Of a stretch of DNA of 64,000 nt, positions 10,910 through 21,300 are shown piece by piece. Below the pieces are notes generated by a model that saw only the letters and a program-made list of their open reading frames with translations, made no database searches and was not told the origin of the DNA. A program made the translations under genes and the position numbers. The DNA is from Siphonodentalium dalli. Its lineage: Eukaryota > Mollusca > Scaphopoda > Gadilida > Siphonodentaliidae. The stretch is taken from NCBI GenBank assembly GCA_032622095.1, contig CP136067.1:177790556-177854555 (forward strand), read 5' to 3'. Position 1 is the stretch's first letter; each line of letters begins with the position of its first letter.

Positions 10910-12530
10910 CTGAGAATAAAGCATTACTTACTTATTACTTACATCGCTGCGACCTCTCACTCTTCGACAGACTAATATTAATATGTGACCTATCGTTAAG
11001 TGGTAAGGTGACCACCCTTGACGAGTGTTCACATCGCACCTGCAACCAAACAACCGATTATCCACAGGCTAATCCCGTGATAGATGCGAGTATAACTCCA
11101 CCGATGCGGTATGGCCAGAATCGTGTTGTATAATACCCACTAATTTCTCGTTTGGAAGGACGTGGCGCATTTCAACAACAACAATGATAAATATTGTAGT
11201 GGGAATAATATAGGCCGATACAGAACGAAATATCTATATATAAACTTTAAGATCTTCGCATTCTTACCATAGTCACATGGGTTGTCAGCTGTCTTCTATG
11301 TTTCGCACATACATGAAGCAAACGCTCTTCATTCAAACCATATATAGCGAATAGACTACTATTAGTTTACAAGTTCAACTTTTCAACCCACCGCCGGGTT
11401 TAGACCCGGACAACAATCTCAATTTTTGGGATACTTTCGGCATTCTTCGATCTTTTTAAAGATTCCAGCCAAATTTTCACTTAACGTGACAAAATATTCC
11501 CCAACTAATATAAGGTGCAAATTTGGTCTTATATTTGACTGAAAGTTAATACAGGGCATTACTGGACCTTGAGTCTAAACGCTGAATCTCTATTGGAAAC
11601 TTTAACTAACGCAATTGTATTAGAGTAAGCATAACCTATTTGCTCAGTCTAAAAAATTATTTGTGAAATCGAATTGTGAAAAATGTTACCAAAATGAGCG
11701 ACAGAAATACAACCAACCCCTCCCATTGTCGCCTCGTCCCTGATGAGTGCAACTGATTGCCCATGAGGACCATCCTATCTATAACGGTAAGTATAACGAC
11801 GACCAATAAAGCGAATTTCTCTATAATATATAAGAGAATGCATTGACACAGGGTAAAAAAAATCCCGACTTACGACTGGATTTGATATGGCGGGTCACAT
11901 TTACCAGCCATTCTCGAGTAATGCACCATCTGATTCTATGATTTACCACCTTGTCATTAAACGAAAAATGTAATCAAAACTGATCGAACCCTCGTTGGCA
12001 GCCATGCTCCCATCGAATCCTCGGATCGATCACGGCATGTGATGGTTTGGCTTCCCTTTGCATATTTCTTAACTATAGCAATTATAACTCGGGACATGGA
12101 TGGCGTTCTGGAAGATGCAATTCTGGCTGGATCAATATGTGACTCTTTTGTCAGCGGCTTACTACCGAAAACAGAAATTGGTACTGATGATCCTCTTCAT
12201 TCTTATCTGCTAACATTCAACATTACACATCCACCAGACTCCATCCAAATTGTATACATGAACACGAACAGCACTCCAAATATCCCTAACCACCTTTGAT
12301 ATTTTAATTGTCAGAAATTCAGCCACGGACTGAGTCAATGCAGAGGATCACAGGCATGTTTACATTGCGCACAGAAAGTTCATGATACATAACGCAACAT
12401 CCCAATTCAATGTGCCAAAATGTCAAAATAATTCATCAGATCTAAAATTACTTAAGCGGATTTAATTCAGGAATTTGAAATTCAGAAAGTTCGAGTCGAT
12501 AAAATCATTACATTCAGCGAGGACTGAAGA
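10910..12530. other. No recognisable gene
   Basis: Contains a remnant at about 11826-11860 (TATAAGAGAATGCATTG then ACACAGGGTAAA) of the hairpin of the TTAA MITE found at 16.6 kb. It also has a piece (AAACGCTCTTCATTCAAACC, about 11318-11337) of the repeat seen at 26.0 and 54.2 kb. A plus frame at 12039-12299 begins with a hydrophobic segment (WLPFAYFLTIAIIT) but has no recognisable domain and no clear splice context. The right boundary of the Harbinger element was not found here. Confidence 0.4.
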
Positions 12531-12533
12531 TAG

Positions 12534-12536
<3 letters not shown>

Positions 12537-12570
<34 letters not shown>
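12537..12570. repeat. (ATT)n microsatellite
   Basis: About eleven perfect ATT units. Confidence 0.95.
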
Positions 12571-12916
12571 GATACATTTAGAGCGCATTATATAATAAAT
12601 TAGTTTCAATGCGCTTACAATATAGACATGGCTTATTCTCACTTTGCCGACCAGCCGGCAAAAATATCGTAGGCAAGGTGTGATCGTCGCGCCTATAGTC
12701 TGTATTAATTAAATAACAGTTTTCCCGGCTCCCGTTTGCAATGTTGTTTTAGCATGCCGCTAAACGAGTTTCACATGAGTCGTCATCAGATGAGCGATTT
12801 TCATGTTCACTCAGTGAAATAGTAGTAAACTGTTATTCGTATTGAGCGATCGCATTGCGCTATAAAAACCCCATGTCTCTCCAAAGTTGATCACATTCAA
12901 TGTTCTATCTTCATCA

Positions 12917-14086
12917 TGGCAAGTTTTCAAGTAAATGTATTCTTCATCGCCAACAATCGAGGAGGCAAACACCTGGTCTTCAACGACTTCAAATTCCGCA
13001 TCAAGTCACGTCGATCCTAGAATGTCCACTGGGTGTGTTGTAAGAATGGCTGTGGTGTCACCATCAACACTAAGAACGAGATAGTTAGTTCTTCAATGAG
13101 TCAACACAACCATCTAGCCGATTCTGACCAGGTACGACACATGCATTTTCTTATTTCAAATTCTTATAAAGAGCATCCTTTCTTCTCTAGACCCGTGCCG
13201 TCTATATACCAAGAGGATATAGGCAGCATCAGAACAGATGAAGTAGACCCGGTAGTCATCAGCCGAGTTCCGACCTTCTACAGCATGCGATCTGCATTAT
13301 ACCGCTCCCGCTCCAAAACGAAGCCAAAGTTGCCAAAAGCGAGAACCGAGATACAGATACACGATACATGCGTTCGTCGACAACAAGATGTTGCCACTTG
13401 TGTATGGATTCCTGTCGAACAAGAATCAGGCGACATACACCAGATTCTTCCAGACACTAACACAAAAGGCCAACGATTTCAACATCCAGCTTAATCCACC
13501 AAACGTGTTCACAGACTACGAGAAAGCGGCACAGAACGCGATTAAAGACATTTTTCCAACAACACAACTCAAAGGGTGCATGTTTCACTACAGCCAGTGC
13601 ATATATAAGTATGCTACAGTCACGTGTCATTTGAAGGCAGAGTATGATGAACCAGATTCAGAGATAAGGAACTTAATTCGACGTGCCATCGCTTTACCAT
13701 AGCGATGCGTGGCTCAATGTACTAGAATAATGGGAAGAATATATGGAAACAACAGACCGCCCAATCGGCGACCGCGTGACAAAGTTTTCCGATTATGTGA
13801 CTATGCAGTGGATTGAAGGTGACGAAGGTCGTACCATGTGGAATCACTATAATACAACCGGACCACCAACCACGTCGAAGGGTGGCACAGAAAACTTCAA
13901 GGTTATATAGCAGCTTCAAAACCAAATATATTCGACATGATCGACCATATTAAAAAAGACCAAGCATATTCAGTATCGACGATACTTCAACTGACTGGTG
14001 GCGGCAGAGTTCAACCACAGAGAAGAACCTACAACAAGATAGGACAAACCATTAAAACACCAAAAGAAAAGAGGAATAGACTATAA
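12917..14086 (+). pseudogene. FLYWCH-zinc-finger / MULE transposase, broken
   Basis: Pieces in order match an invertebrate Mutator-like transposase. The FLYWCH zinc finger is NNRGGKHLVFNDFKFRIKSR, a TAG stop, then WVCCKNGCGVT and SQHNHLAD (Cys/Cys/His/His ligands visible). Next comes PVPSIYQEDI... then FYSMRSALYRSRSKTKPKLP, then PLVYGFLSNKNQATYTRFFQ, DYEKAAQNAIKDIFP and LKGCMFHYSQCIYKYA of the MULE catalytic domain. Last is the C-terminal RTTNHVEGWHRKLQGYIA and QLTGGGRVQPQRRTY. Frames change near 13390, 13705 and 13850. The expected stretch between the SALYR region and PLVYGF, including the first catalytic Asp, is largely missing. A CAG|GTACGA ... TCTAG junction at 13130/13191 could be an intron. 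The copy is clearly dead. Confidence 0.85.
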
Positions 14087-14089
14087 GCG

Positions 14090-15150
14090 GCAAATGATTG
14101 AAGTAAGGGATTATTGCCACCTCGTGCAGGTACCGTACCCCCTATATGAAATATAATACTGAACAGACGGCCACCACAGGCTGATTATATTGACGAAATA
14201 ACGGACATATTCAGAAATAAAAAAAATCATTTAAAAAAGCAGACATCTATATTAACTAAAAACTGGAGAAAAACAATGACAAAATTGAAAAGGTATTTTT
14301 AACGAGCGTTTTTTCTCTCGAAGAAGTGATTTTAAAGAATCAATACACGTGTCCAACTGGGGCAGTCTCCATACTGATCCTCCGTGAACACTTGTAGATA
14401 TCTTCGTTGACTGGTGTCTTTCTCTTGCAGATATTTTCCCAAACGGTTGTTGGAATGTTTGGCCTGACATACGTGATAGTGGTCAATTTCCAATCATTTT
14501 AGAACCCAACTCAAATGTTGATGGTCAGCGGCAATTGACAGCTATTTCATATGCACTGTTCATCGGAGTTGATGGTGAATTTCTCACACTTTGAAAAAAT
14601 CATGTTGACTACTTTATTCAAACTCTACTTGGTGCAGCTGCACACACAGACAATTGCGCGTAATAAACGGAACAATTGGTTAAGTGGCAGACGCAATAAT
14701 GGAGCCAGCATTGGATCTGATGGGGAATTGGCGAGACGTAAAACTTGAATGATTATCGTCAGCTTTTTAACGAGATTGGTAGAATTTGCTATACCAACTG
14801 GTGACATTATCTACGATCCCTTGATATGTGTCTTAGATTCAGGGGTTTTATCTTCAAAATCTTCAAAATCAGCTTGATCGCAGTCGATCACATAAACACT
14901 TATGTCGATACCTTGGCAGTAATTAATGTGTGTACTACATGTAAGTTAGCATTAACATTGATCAACTCTCCTGGGTTAGATAGAAAGGTTGACTCCAACC
15001 ATTGAAGCAAGACCGACGCTACGATCGATATATGACCAGAGCAAAGTGAAATCAGATAATTCAATATGAAGTGTCATGATTTTTATCGAGCTTTAAAAGT
15101 CCTTGCACAAAACGTTCTTCACACAAGCTAGTTAGAGCAGCCAAATAGAG
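14090..15150. other. No recognisable gene
   Basis: Mixed sequence with short open frames on both strands and no identifiable domain or repeat structure. Confidence 0.35.
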
Positions 15151-15155
15151 GAGAT

Positions 15156-16011
15156 ATGGCTTGTGGAATCGTAGCGGTTTATAGTGATTGGATAAACGGT
15201 AGACAGCCGATTACTGTTCACATCAGATCGTGTTTTATCAATCTTGTTCTCGGATTAGCTTTCGGAATCGGTGAGTGTTCTCTCCGCATGCATTCACTGG
15301 TGTCGTGATATAGTCTATGTTAGTTAGTTTAAAGATACATAATCCGAATTAACGCGCCTAAATTACTATTTCTTTGGCTTCGGGGGTAAAAAAATATTTC
15401 ATTCGAGTCGAGAAACCAAAACATCAAAGCTCAGAGTCATCATATATCGATTTTTGAAATCTGTTATTTATCACCACATAGAATATTTGGCGGCCGAATG
15501 CCAAATGCTCTCGATACCAAATTGCGTTGAACAAAATGTTGATATATAACACGTTTTGGAAATGTTTATACTGGTCGTGGTTAGTTGTGACAGTGGTTAG
15601 CATCATGTTTGGTAATTAATCGATTCTGATAACTATATAGTCTTTTGAAGAAACGTTGTTGTTGGAATCTGAAGGCACGAGGACAATCGAATCGAAACTT
15701 TAAACATACATGTACATGTAGTTTGGTAATTAGTATTACGCATGTAGTTAGCTTCAGCAACAACGGGGTGCCCATGGAGATTCAATACATGGATGTCGCT
15801 TTGAACCCCGAGGCTGAGCCGATGGGTTCAAACATACATGTAGACATCCAGGTACTAAATTTTATAACGATTTTGTCCCCACAACTATAGCCATGCGGCA
15901 CCAATTTATGTGTGGTTTTCATAGGTTCTCACATTAATTCACACCAATACGAATAATGCGGTGGCCGACCTATGGATCCGGCGTCAAGTGACATCAAACT
16001 CGGCGTGCTAG
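15156..16011 (+). CDS. Small predicted three-exon membrane or secreted protein
   Basis: Exons 15156-15270, 15748-15851 and 15925-16011 (TAG) join in phase (G|TT, then codon boundary) with donors GTGAGT and GTACTA and acceptors ATGTAG and TTCATAG. They give about 101 residues. Residues 1-22 are short and polar (MACGIVAVYSDWINGRQPIT). A hydrophobic stretch SCFINLVLGLAFGIVSF follows and could be a signal anchor. Then comes a beta-like region (MEIQYMDVALNPEAEPMGSN, IHVDIQ, VLTLIHTNTNNAVADLW). The pattern of a membrane anchor followed by a beta-sandwich with NxNN is loosely reminiscent of LEA2-like or immunoglobulin-fold anchors, but I do not recognise the family. Intron 1 holds a foldback MITE half-copy. 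The 3' end may be a truncated version of a longer gene. No transcript evidence. Confidence 0.45.
15336..15482. mobile_element. Foldback MITE FB1, half copy
   Basis: Matches one arm of the element at 8190-8541 (TTACTATTTCTTTGGCTTCG, ATTCGAGTCGAGAAACC, ATCAAAGCTCA). The opposite arm is absent. Lies in intron 1 of the predicted gene 15156-16011. Confidence 0.75.
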
Positions 16012-16623
16012 TGAAACGTCACGATTAATGGACACTGACTATTCAACAGTCATTCACATACCACCGACATTTCGCACTGTACATAGCCATCAGATTGCTA
16101 GTTACAACCGGATGTGGGGACAGTTATGTTTAAACATAGTTTATTTTTTTTCCAACACAATTCATGACATGAATTTACAAATGTTATATAGCGTCATTTC
16201 CTCAATCGCGGGTGGATCGGAAATAATCAATGAAATATTGTTCTTTCCGCGTTCTGTGAATCACATTCGCTGAGTATAGTTTATGGACAGCGAAATTGAA
16301 TACGGTCTATTCCCGCATTCATCCACATGCTAATTCAATGGAATTTTGCGGTATTTTTATTTCCATATCTCAGATTATCTGAGCTGCCGTTCGCATCGAT
16401 ATATGATAGAATATATGCCGATGTTTTTAAAAAAAATGCCAGCACGTCACAACATTTACTGTGTGGTTTTACCCCCCCCCCCCTCCTGTGGTGAATTTGT
16501 CCTTAGTGAGAATTTTCTTGAAAATGCGCGGCTCGCTGTCATTATACAGCATGTTCTCCAGAAAAACCGCACATTATTTGCTTATACAAAGGCCATTTGT
16601 TGAACTTATTATCTGAACATTTC
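16012..16623. other. No recognisable gene
   Basis: No family recognised. A run of 12 C occurs at about 16471-16482. Confidence 0.35.
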
Positions 16624-16627
16624 TTAA

Positions 16628-17009
16628 CCCTTTACCCAACAAACCGGCCAAAACCGGCCAAATAAAGCTGCAACAGCCTAAATTATCTTGGGTCTGTCTC
16701 AATAAAACCATACAAATATGGATATCATTGGAACCGGCTCCTTGATCACATTGTGATGGTTACAGTTATGCCCTGTGCCAATGCATTCTCTTATATATGC
16801 GAGTCGACCATAGGTCTCCTCGCATATATAAGAGAATGGATTGGCCTAAAAAAATCTTTTTTTTACCATTTTTTCTTACATTCTTTAACAATTTTATAAT
16901 TTTTAATGTGTTAAGCCAATGCATTCTCTTATATATGCGAGGCGACATATGGTCGACTCGCATATATAAGAGAATGCATTGGCACAGGGCCGTTCTGTTG
17001 GGTAAAGGG
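16628..17009 (+). mobile_element. TTAA-flanked MITE with twin hairpins, copy 1
   Basis: Terminal inverted repeats CCCTTTACCCAACA(A/G)A(A)CCGG with TTAA on both sides (16624-16627, 17010-17013), the target and CCC terminus expected of piggyBac-group elements. Inside are two nearly perfect palindromes of about 68 bp, built on CCAATGCATTCTCTTATATA then TGCGAG and its complement. They are separated by an A/T-rich spacer. The left part carries a doubled AAACCGGCC word. Two further copies lie at 30167 and 31567. Confidence 0.9.
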
Positions 17010-17049
17010 TTAAGGGAACTACTTGTTATATAACTTGTTTTAGGTAGAT

Positions 17050-17150
17050 AATCTGCTTAGAATTGCCCCATTTTGAGTCGATAATGAGCTGAAAATGAGA
17101 GCGATTTACTCACATTACCGACTTATAATGAGGCGAATCTAAGCAGATGT
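17050..17150. repeat. Foldback repeat with ATCTGCTTAGAAT ends
   Basis: Starts GATAATCTGCTTAGAATTG and ends in the inverted CGAATCTAAGCAGATG about 100 bp later. An inverted-orientation relative lies at about 32755-32845 (GGCGATTCTAAGCAGATTAT). Confidence 0.6.
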
Positions 17151-17373
17151 TTTGTGCGGACAATGAGAAAATAAGCCAACTCACGACTATTCAGGTGTAC
17201 GCTCTTTAACGTGTGCTTGTTCCGCGCCACAAAACGAAATAACGGATATGATCCATTATCCACTTTTTGAGAATACTATAATCACATTATGTACATATTT
17301 CACATTATAGGTCGATTATGTGCGTATTTGCGCGAGGATATGTTGCATTTATAATTGCAAACGGCCAACACGA

Positions 17374-17532
17374 CTTTATCCTTAGATGTAGTGTTGAGAC
17401 ATTATGGTGTAGGACTATGCATAAATCCAGAGATGCCCTCGTATAATTTCGATACATTCTCATTAGTGTTGATTCTTATCTTCACAATACGATGCTTGTT
17501 TCTATTCAAATCTCCGAAAGCACAGGTGGTGA
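17374..17532 (+). CDS. Possible exon with a transmembrane segment
   Basis: Between a TATCCTTAG acceptor-like site and a GTG|GTGAGT donor-like site the sequence stays open. It encodes VLRHYGVGLCINPEMPSYNF followed by the strongly hydrophobic SLVLILIFTIRCLFLF and KSPKAQ. No partner exon with matching phase was identified. The next lectin exon (18302) needs a different phase, so I do not join them. It could equally be chance. Confidence 0.22.
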
Positions 17533-17559
17533 GTCAAATGCTCATTTGAACTTCTAGAC

Positions 17560-18300
17560 AATATGTAAGTAATGTAGAATGAGGGAAAATGTATGTCGTT
17601 AAATACAGTTGCAAGTCATGTATGCATACTTTACATAGATGTTCTCATGTAAACATGCAGTTTCACAGTGAATCATTGTCTGCTTGCAAAATGTGAGCCT
17701 CATTAACGCCCCTCGGGTGTATACTGTCGTACATATTTTAGAAAGCTGTGGTTCGCTGGGCATTTTATAAATAGAGAATGGGTATTTTGGGACGCATTAA
17801 AAGCTGTAGTGCTACCCCGAATCCGGTAAAAGGTGTAGTTGTTTTAGGATATTATAGGAAGGCTAATCTGGCTGTGTCAAATTGAGTTATAGCGATGGGA
17901 TATCTCGCATGGCAACACATTTCGGGTTTTCGTGGGGTATGTATTCGCTGGATGTCTTATAGTTGCAGTATTTAACTATAATGACCGCGTTAATTGCTTT
18001 TGATGTTTAGGTATGAACAATAGCTGGGTCATGCACTCTTGTCGGGAACACAATGCCTCCGATTTTTGATCCGCATTTAAAAGCTTTCTGGTGTGGTGAA
18101 TGAGAAACCTGCAGTAACAAGCCGTAGTTTTTTGTAATAATTTGAAGGATTAGTTGTTTTAACGGAATTCTGAGGCGGCGCATTCATGTAACCAATATAT
18201 TTTATATTATAATTTATATTTATGGCTAATAATATGATCATGAGGGCGTTACCATTTCTGATTATGGTTTTCTTGTATTAATTGCGTTTAATTGTGCGTA
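17560..18300. other. Upstream region of the lectin gene; no resolved exon
   Basis: A signal-peptide-like reading ATG-ATC-ATG encoding MIMRALPFLIMVFLY occurs at 18235-18279 just before the first lectin exon. It ends in TAA and has no usable donor, so the true first exon of the lectin gene remains unplaced. Otherwise nothing recognisable. Confidence 0.3.
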
Positions 18301-18301
18301 G

Positions 18302-21300
18302 GGAGTCTCTGTGGAGAGACATGGGTGGAACATGCAGGGAAGTGCTACATGATATCAGATGTCGATGCAGATTTTACTACCGCTCAGTCGAATTGTAACT
18401 CCCTCGATGGGCGTCTGGTTCAGCTCAACACCCTTGACATCCACGATTTTGTCACCACGATAACCAACGTGACGACTAGAGAATACTGGACAGGTGCAAC
18501 CAGGAGTGGGCAAGGTATGTAATAGTAATATGATGTATATGGAGTTACTGGACAAAACGTTGGATGGGTAGGCAAGTAAGTACCGATGGCGAAGACTTTG
18601 GAAACTGTAAGTTGCAAACAATTGTGGTCTGATCCAGTTGTGATATATATTATATTACATAGAAAATAATCGCTTACTTTGCACTGATGACGTGAAGTAA
18701 TTCATGGGAGGCATGGCGCTCGACCATAGCGTGTCTGTATAAATAGGTCTAGTAATGTGAGGTATACTCAGTTGTCTGGGGACGACATGTGTTTATAAAT
18801 AATCACACAATGTAAGTAAGTGTTCATTATCACATATATAGGAGCTCATCCGAAGTTGTGAAGTAGCACATTTTTTCATCGCGTTGGTCCATTCCGGATT
18901 CCGCAACCAGGAAATCACGTGACATTTGTTCTGGAAAAAGTGGTCTCGCTCGAAAATATCAACGACACGGTATATTGTAAATTATATGTGACGTCAATGC
19001 GTGACGTCATACATACGTACGCCCGTTACCTATACACGATCCCGAGCTTTTGTCGTTATATTATATCAAGCCTATAAAATACGTGAACAAAACATATTGT
19101 AATTAATGTGGAAGGTAATGACTGCCACGGCACCAACACGTGTGTAACATGCATACAAATATTAATGAGTTGCCAGTTGCTAATCGGCAAGTAATATATC
19201 CATGCACAAGTACATATAAATTACAATGGTCATAAATTCGATTGACGGAATTGTTCAGCCATTATAAAATCTACGGATGTATAAATACAGTACCAGTCAA
19301 AAGAAGTGGTATATTAAGCGCGCTATATTCGCGCCCAATGTGGCAATAACATTACAAGTGGAAACGCTTATAAGCGCTGCTTGCGATATTATTGCTATAT
19401 TTTGCGCTTCATATCGCAATATTTCGCGCTTAATATTGTGATATCGCGCGCCTAATATTGCGACATCTTGCGCTAAAATATTGTGACATTTAAAGCAAAT
19501 CGTTGCTTCTGCTATATTGTTTGGCATAAATAGAGACAATGTTTTAGATTTGTATATAATTATAGTTGTATATGCTATATGTACACTATATGCACAGTAT
19601 TTATCAAATATAAATATAACACTATCGGGTCTGTGTGAAATTTTGTCGCGCTCAATATTGTGAAAATGTGCGCTTAATATCGCAATATTCTGCGTTCAAT
19701 AACGGAATAATAAACGCGACAGATTTCTGGTATTGCGCTATAATCGCGCCTATTTCTAAATTAAGCGCGCTCAATATCGCAATAAAGGCGCGCCTCAATA
19801 TACCACTTCTTTTGACAGGTACTGAATGTATGGTGTTTCCATTTCTTTTCGATTGAAGCTTTTTTCTGGGATGACGGTACACAACTGGCGAGTGAGCTGT
19901 GGTTCCTGTATGAGCCGAACTTCTCCGGAGAATGCGTGAGGTATTTCCGGATCAGAGCGGACAGGACCGAACCACGCAATCTTCTTGGCGACAAAGAATG
20001 TGCGACCGTGCTGTACTACGTGTGCGAAAAAGATGCAGGTGAGCTGGCTGTGAATACATGTATATAAATTACTAGCAGATTAACAGTATCATTTCTATTT
20101 TAAGAAACACGCGCGACACAATTTAGTGCCAAGCGTGGCCACTGACCTAAATACCTTAATGCAGTGACGTACCTCAAAATGGGAGATGGAGCTAGATCAC
20201 AATTATTTACTTAGTTTCTAAACTGTTGACGGAAAGGGTCCATTCGTGCATGTACATGTGTATGTATGTATGTGTATGTATGTATGTATGTGACATCTGT
20301 GTTATATATGCCCATAAAAGTGCCACACGTTGTACTACATATTACTTAATAATTTGATTTTGATCTTTGTGTTGTATATTGTGGGGGGGGGGGTGATTAT
20401 GTGCAGTGATTGCACCATGGAATCACAGTTCATGGAAAGCGGCGGAGGGAAGAGACCCGTCCCTCTGATGGTGATAGTTCCTGAACATTACCGTTGGCGG
20501 ACCGGGTTTGTGCCCTCGGTGGCTTTCTTTGAATGTTTTTCCAAATTAGGACAGATTTGTTCTATATATCACGTGACTGATTTATTATTGTAAATATGTT
20601 ATGAATATATACAGTCGTATGCAATGTAAAATGTTAAAAGACTGAATAAAAAGTTGAAGTTGAAGAGTTTCCCGGCGAAGCCCGGGTTAAACTGTAACCA
20701 CAACTATCAATATGTTATATGCGTTAAAAATGTACATAATAATTAGGATAAATAATCTTTATCAAAGCCAAAGAATCGCTAGTTACCTAACAACGTTTAA
20801 GTTGTCAATATGTAACCAAAATTTATACAATTATTTAAAAACGACATATCATTGAGATTCCTATATATAATATTGGTGACAGTTTTTTTTAGGAATATGG
20901 GTGCCACTTCCATAACCTCCATTTTTGACCAGACGCCCACATATATGTTTGCAGGAAATCGGCAAAACGTTTGGTGCTCACCTCCCGATCCCTATTACTG
21001 GCCCTATTGCTACCACTTCAGAATATTTAAATGTTTAAAATATATTAAAAATATTATATATAAGTCTGGACGAAATGGGCGACAAATTGTTTTATTGAGC
21101 CTGATGTTCCTCTCTCAACACACACCCCTGTATCCAATGGTGTCACTCTGTTATCTTCTAATCATACGATAGATTCCTTGTATAATGCAGATTATTTTAT
21201 ATAAGTTTGATGGAATTCGACGACAAAAAATATATACTAATTTGTGTGCCCCTCCTCTTTCCCCATATCTGACATAGAGATCGTTAACCACACCATTAGA

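Noticed and set aside
6340-11400. Terminal inverted repeats of the full Harbinger element
   Set aside because: I compared sequence upstream of 7000 with that beyond 10890 and found no convincing matching ends, so no boundaries are claimed.
12039-12299. Hydrophobic N-terminus resembling a signal peptide
   Set aside because: No partner exons with matching phase and no family similarity; kept only as a note in the region entry.
18235-18279. Signal peptide exon for the lectin gene
   Set aside because: Ends in TAA before any usable donor, and the phase would not fit exon 18302.
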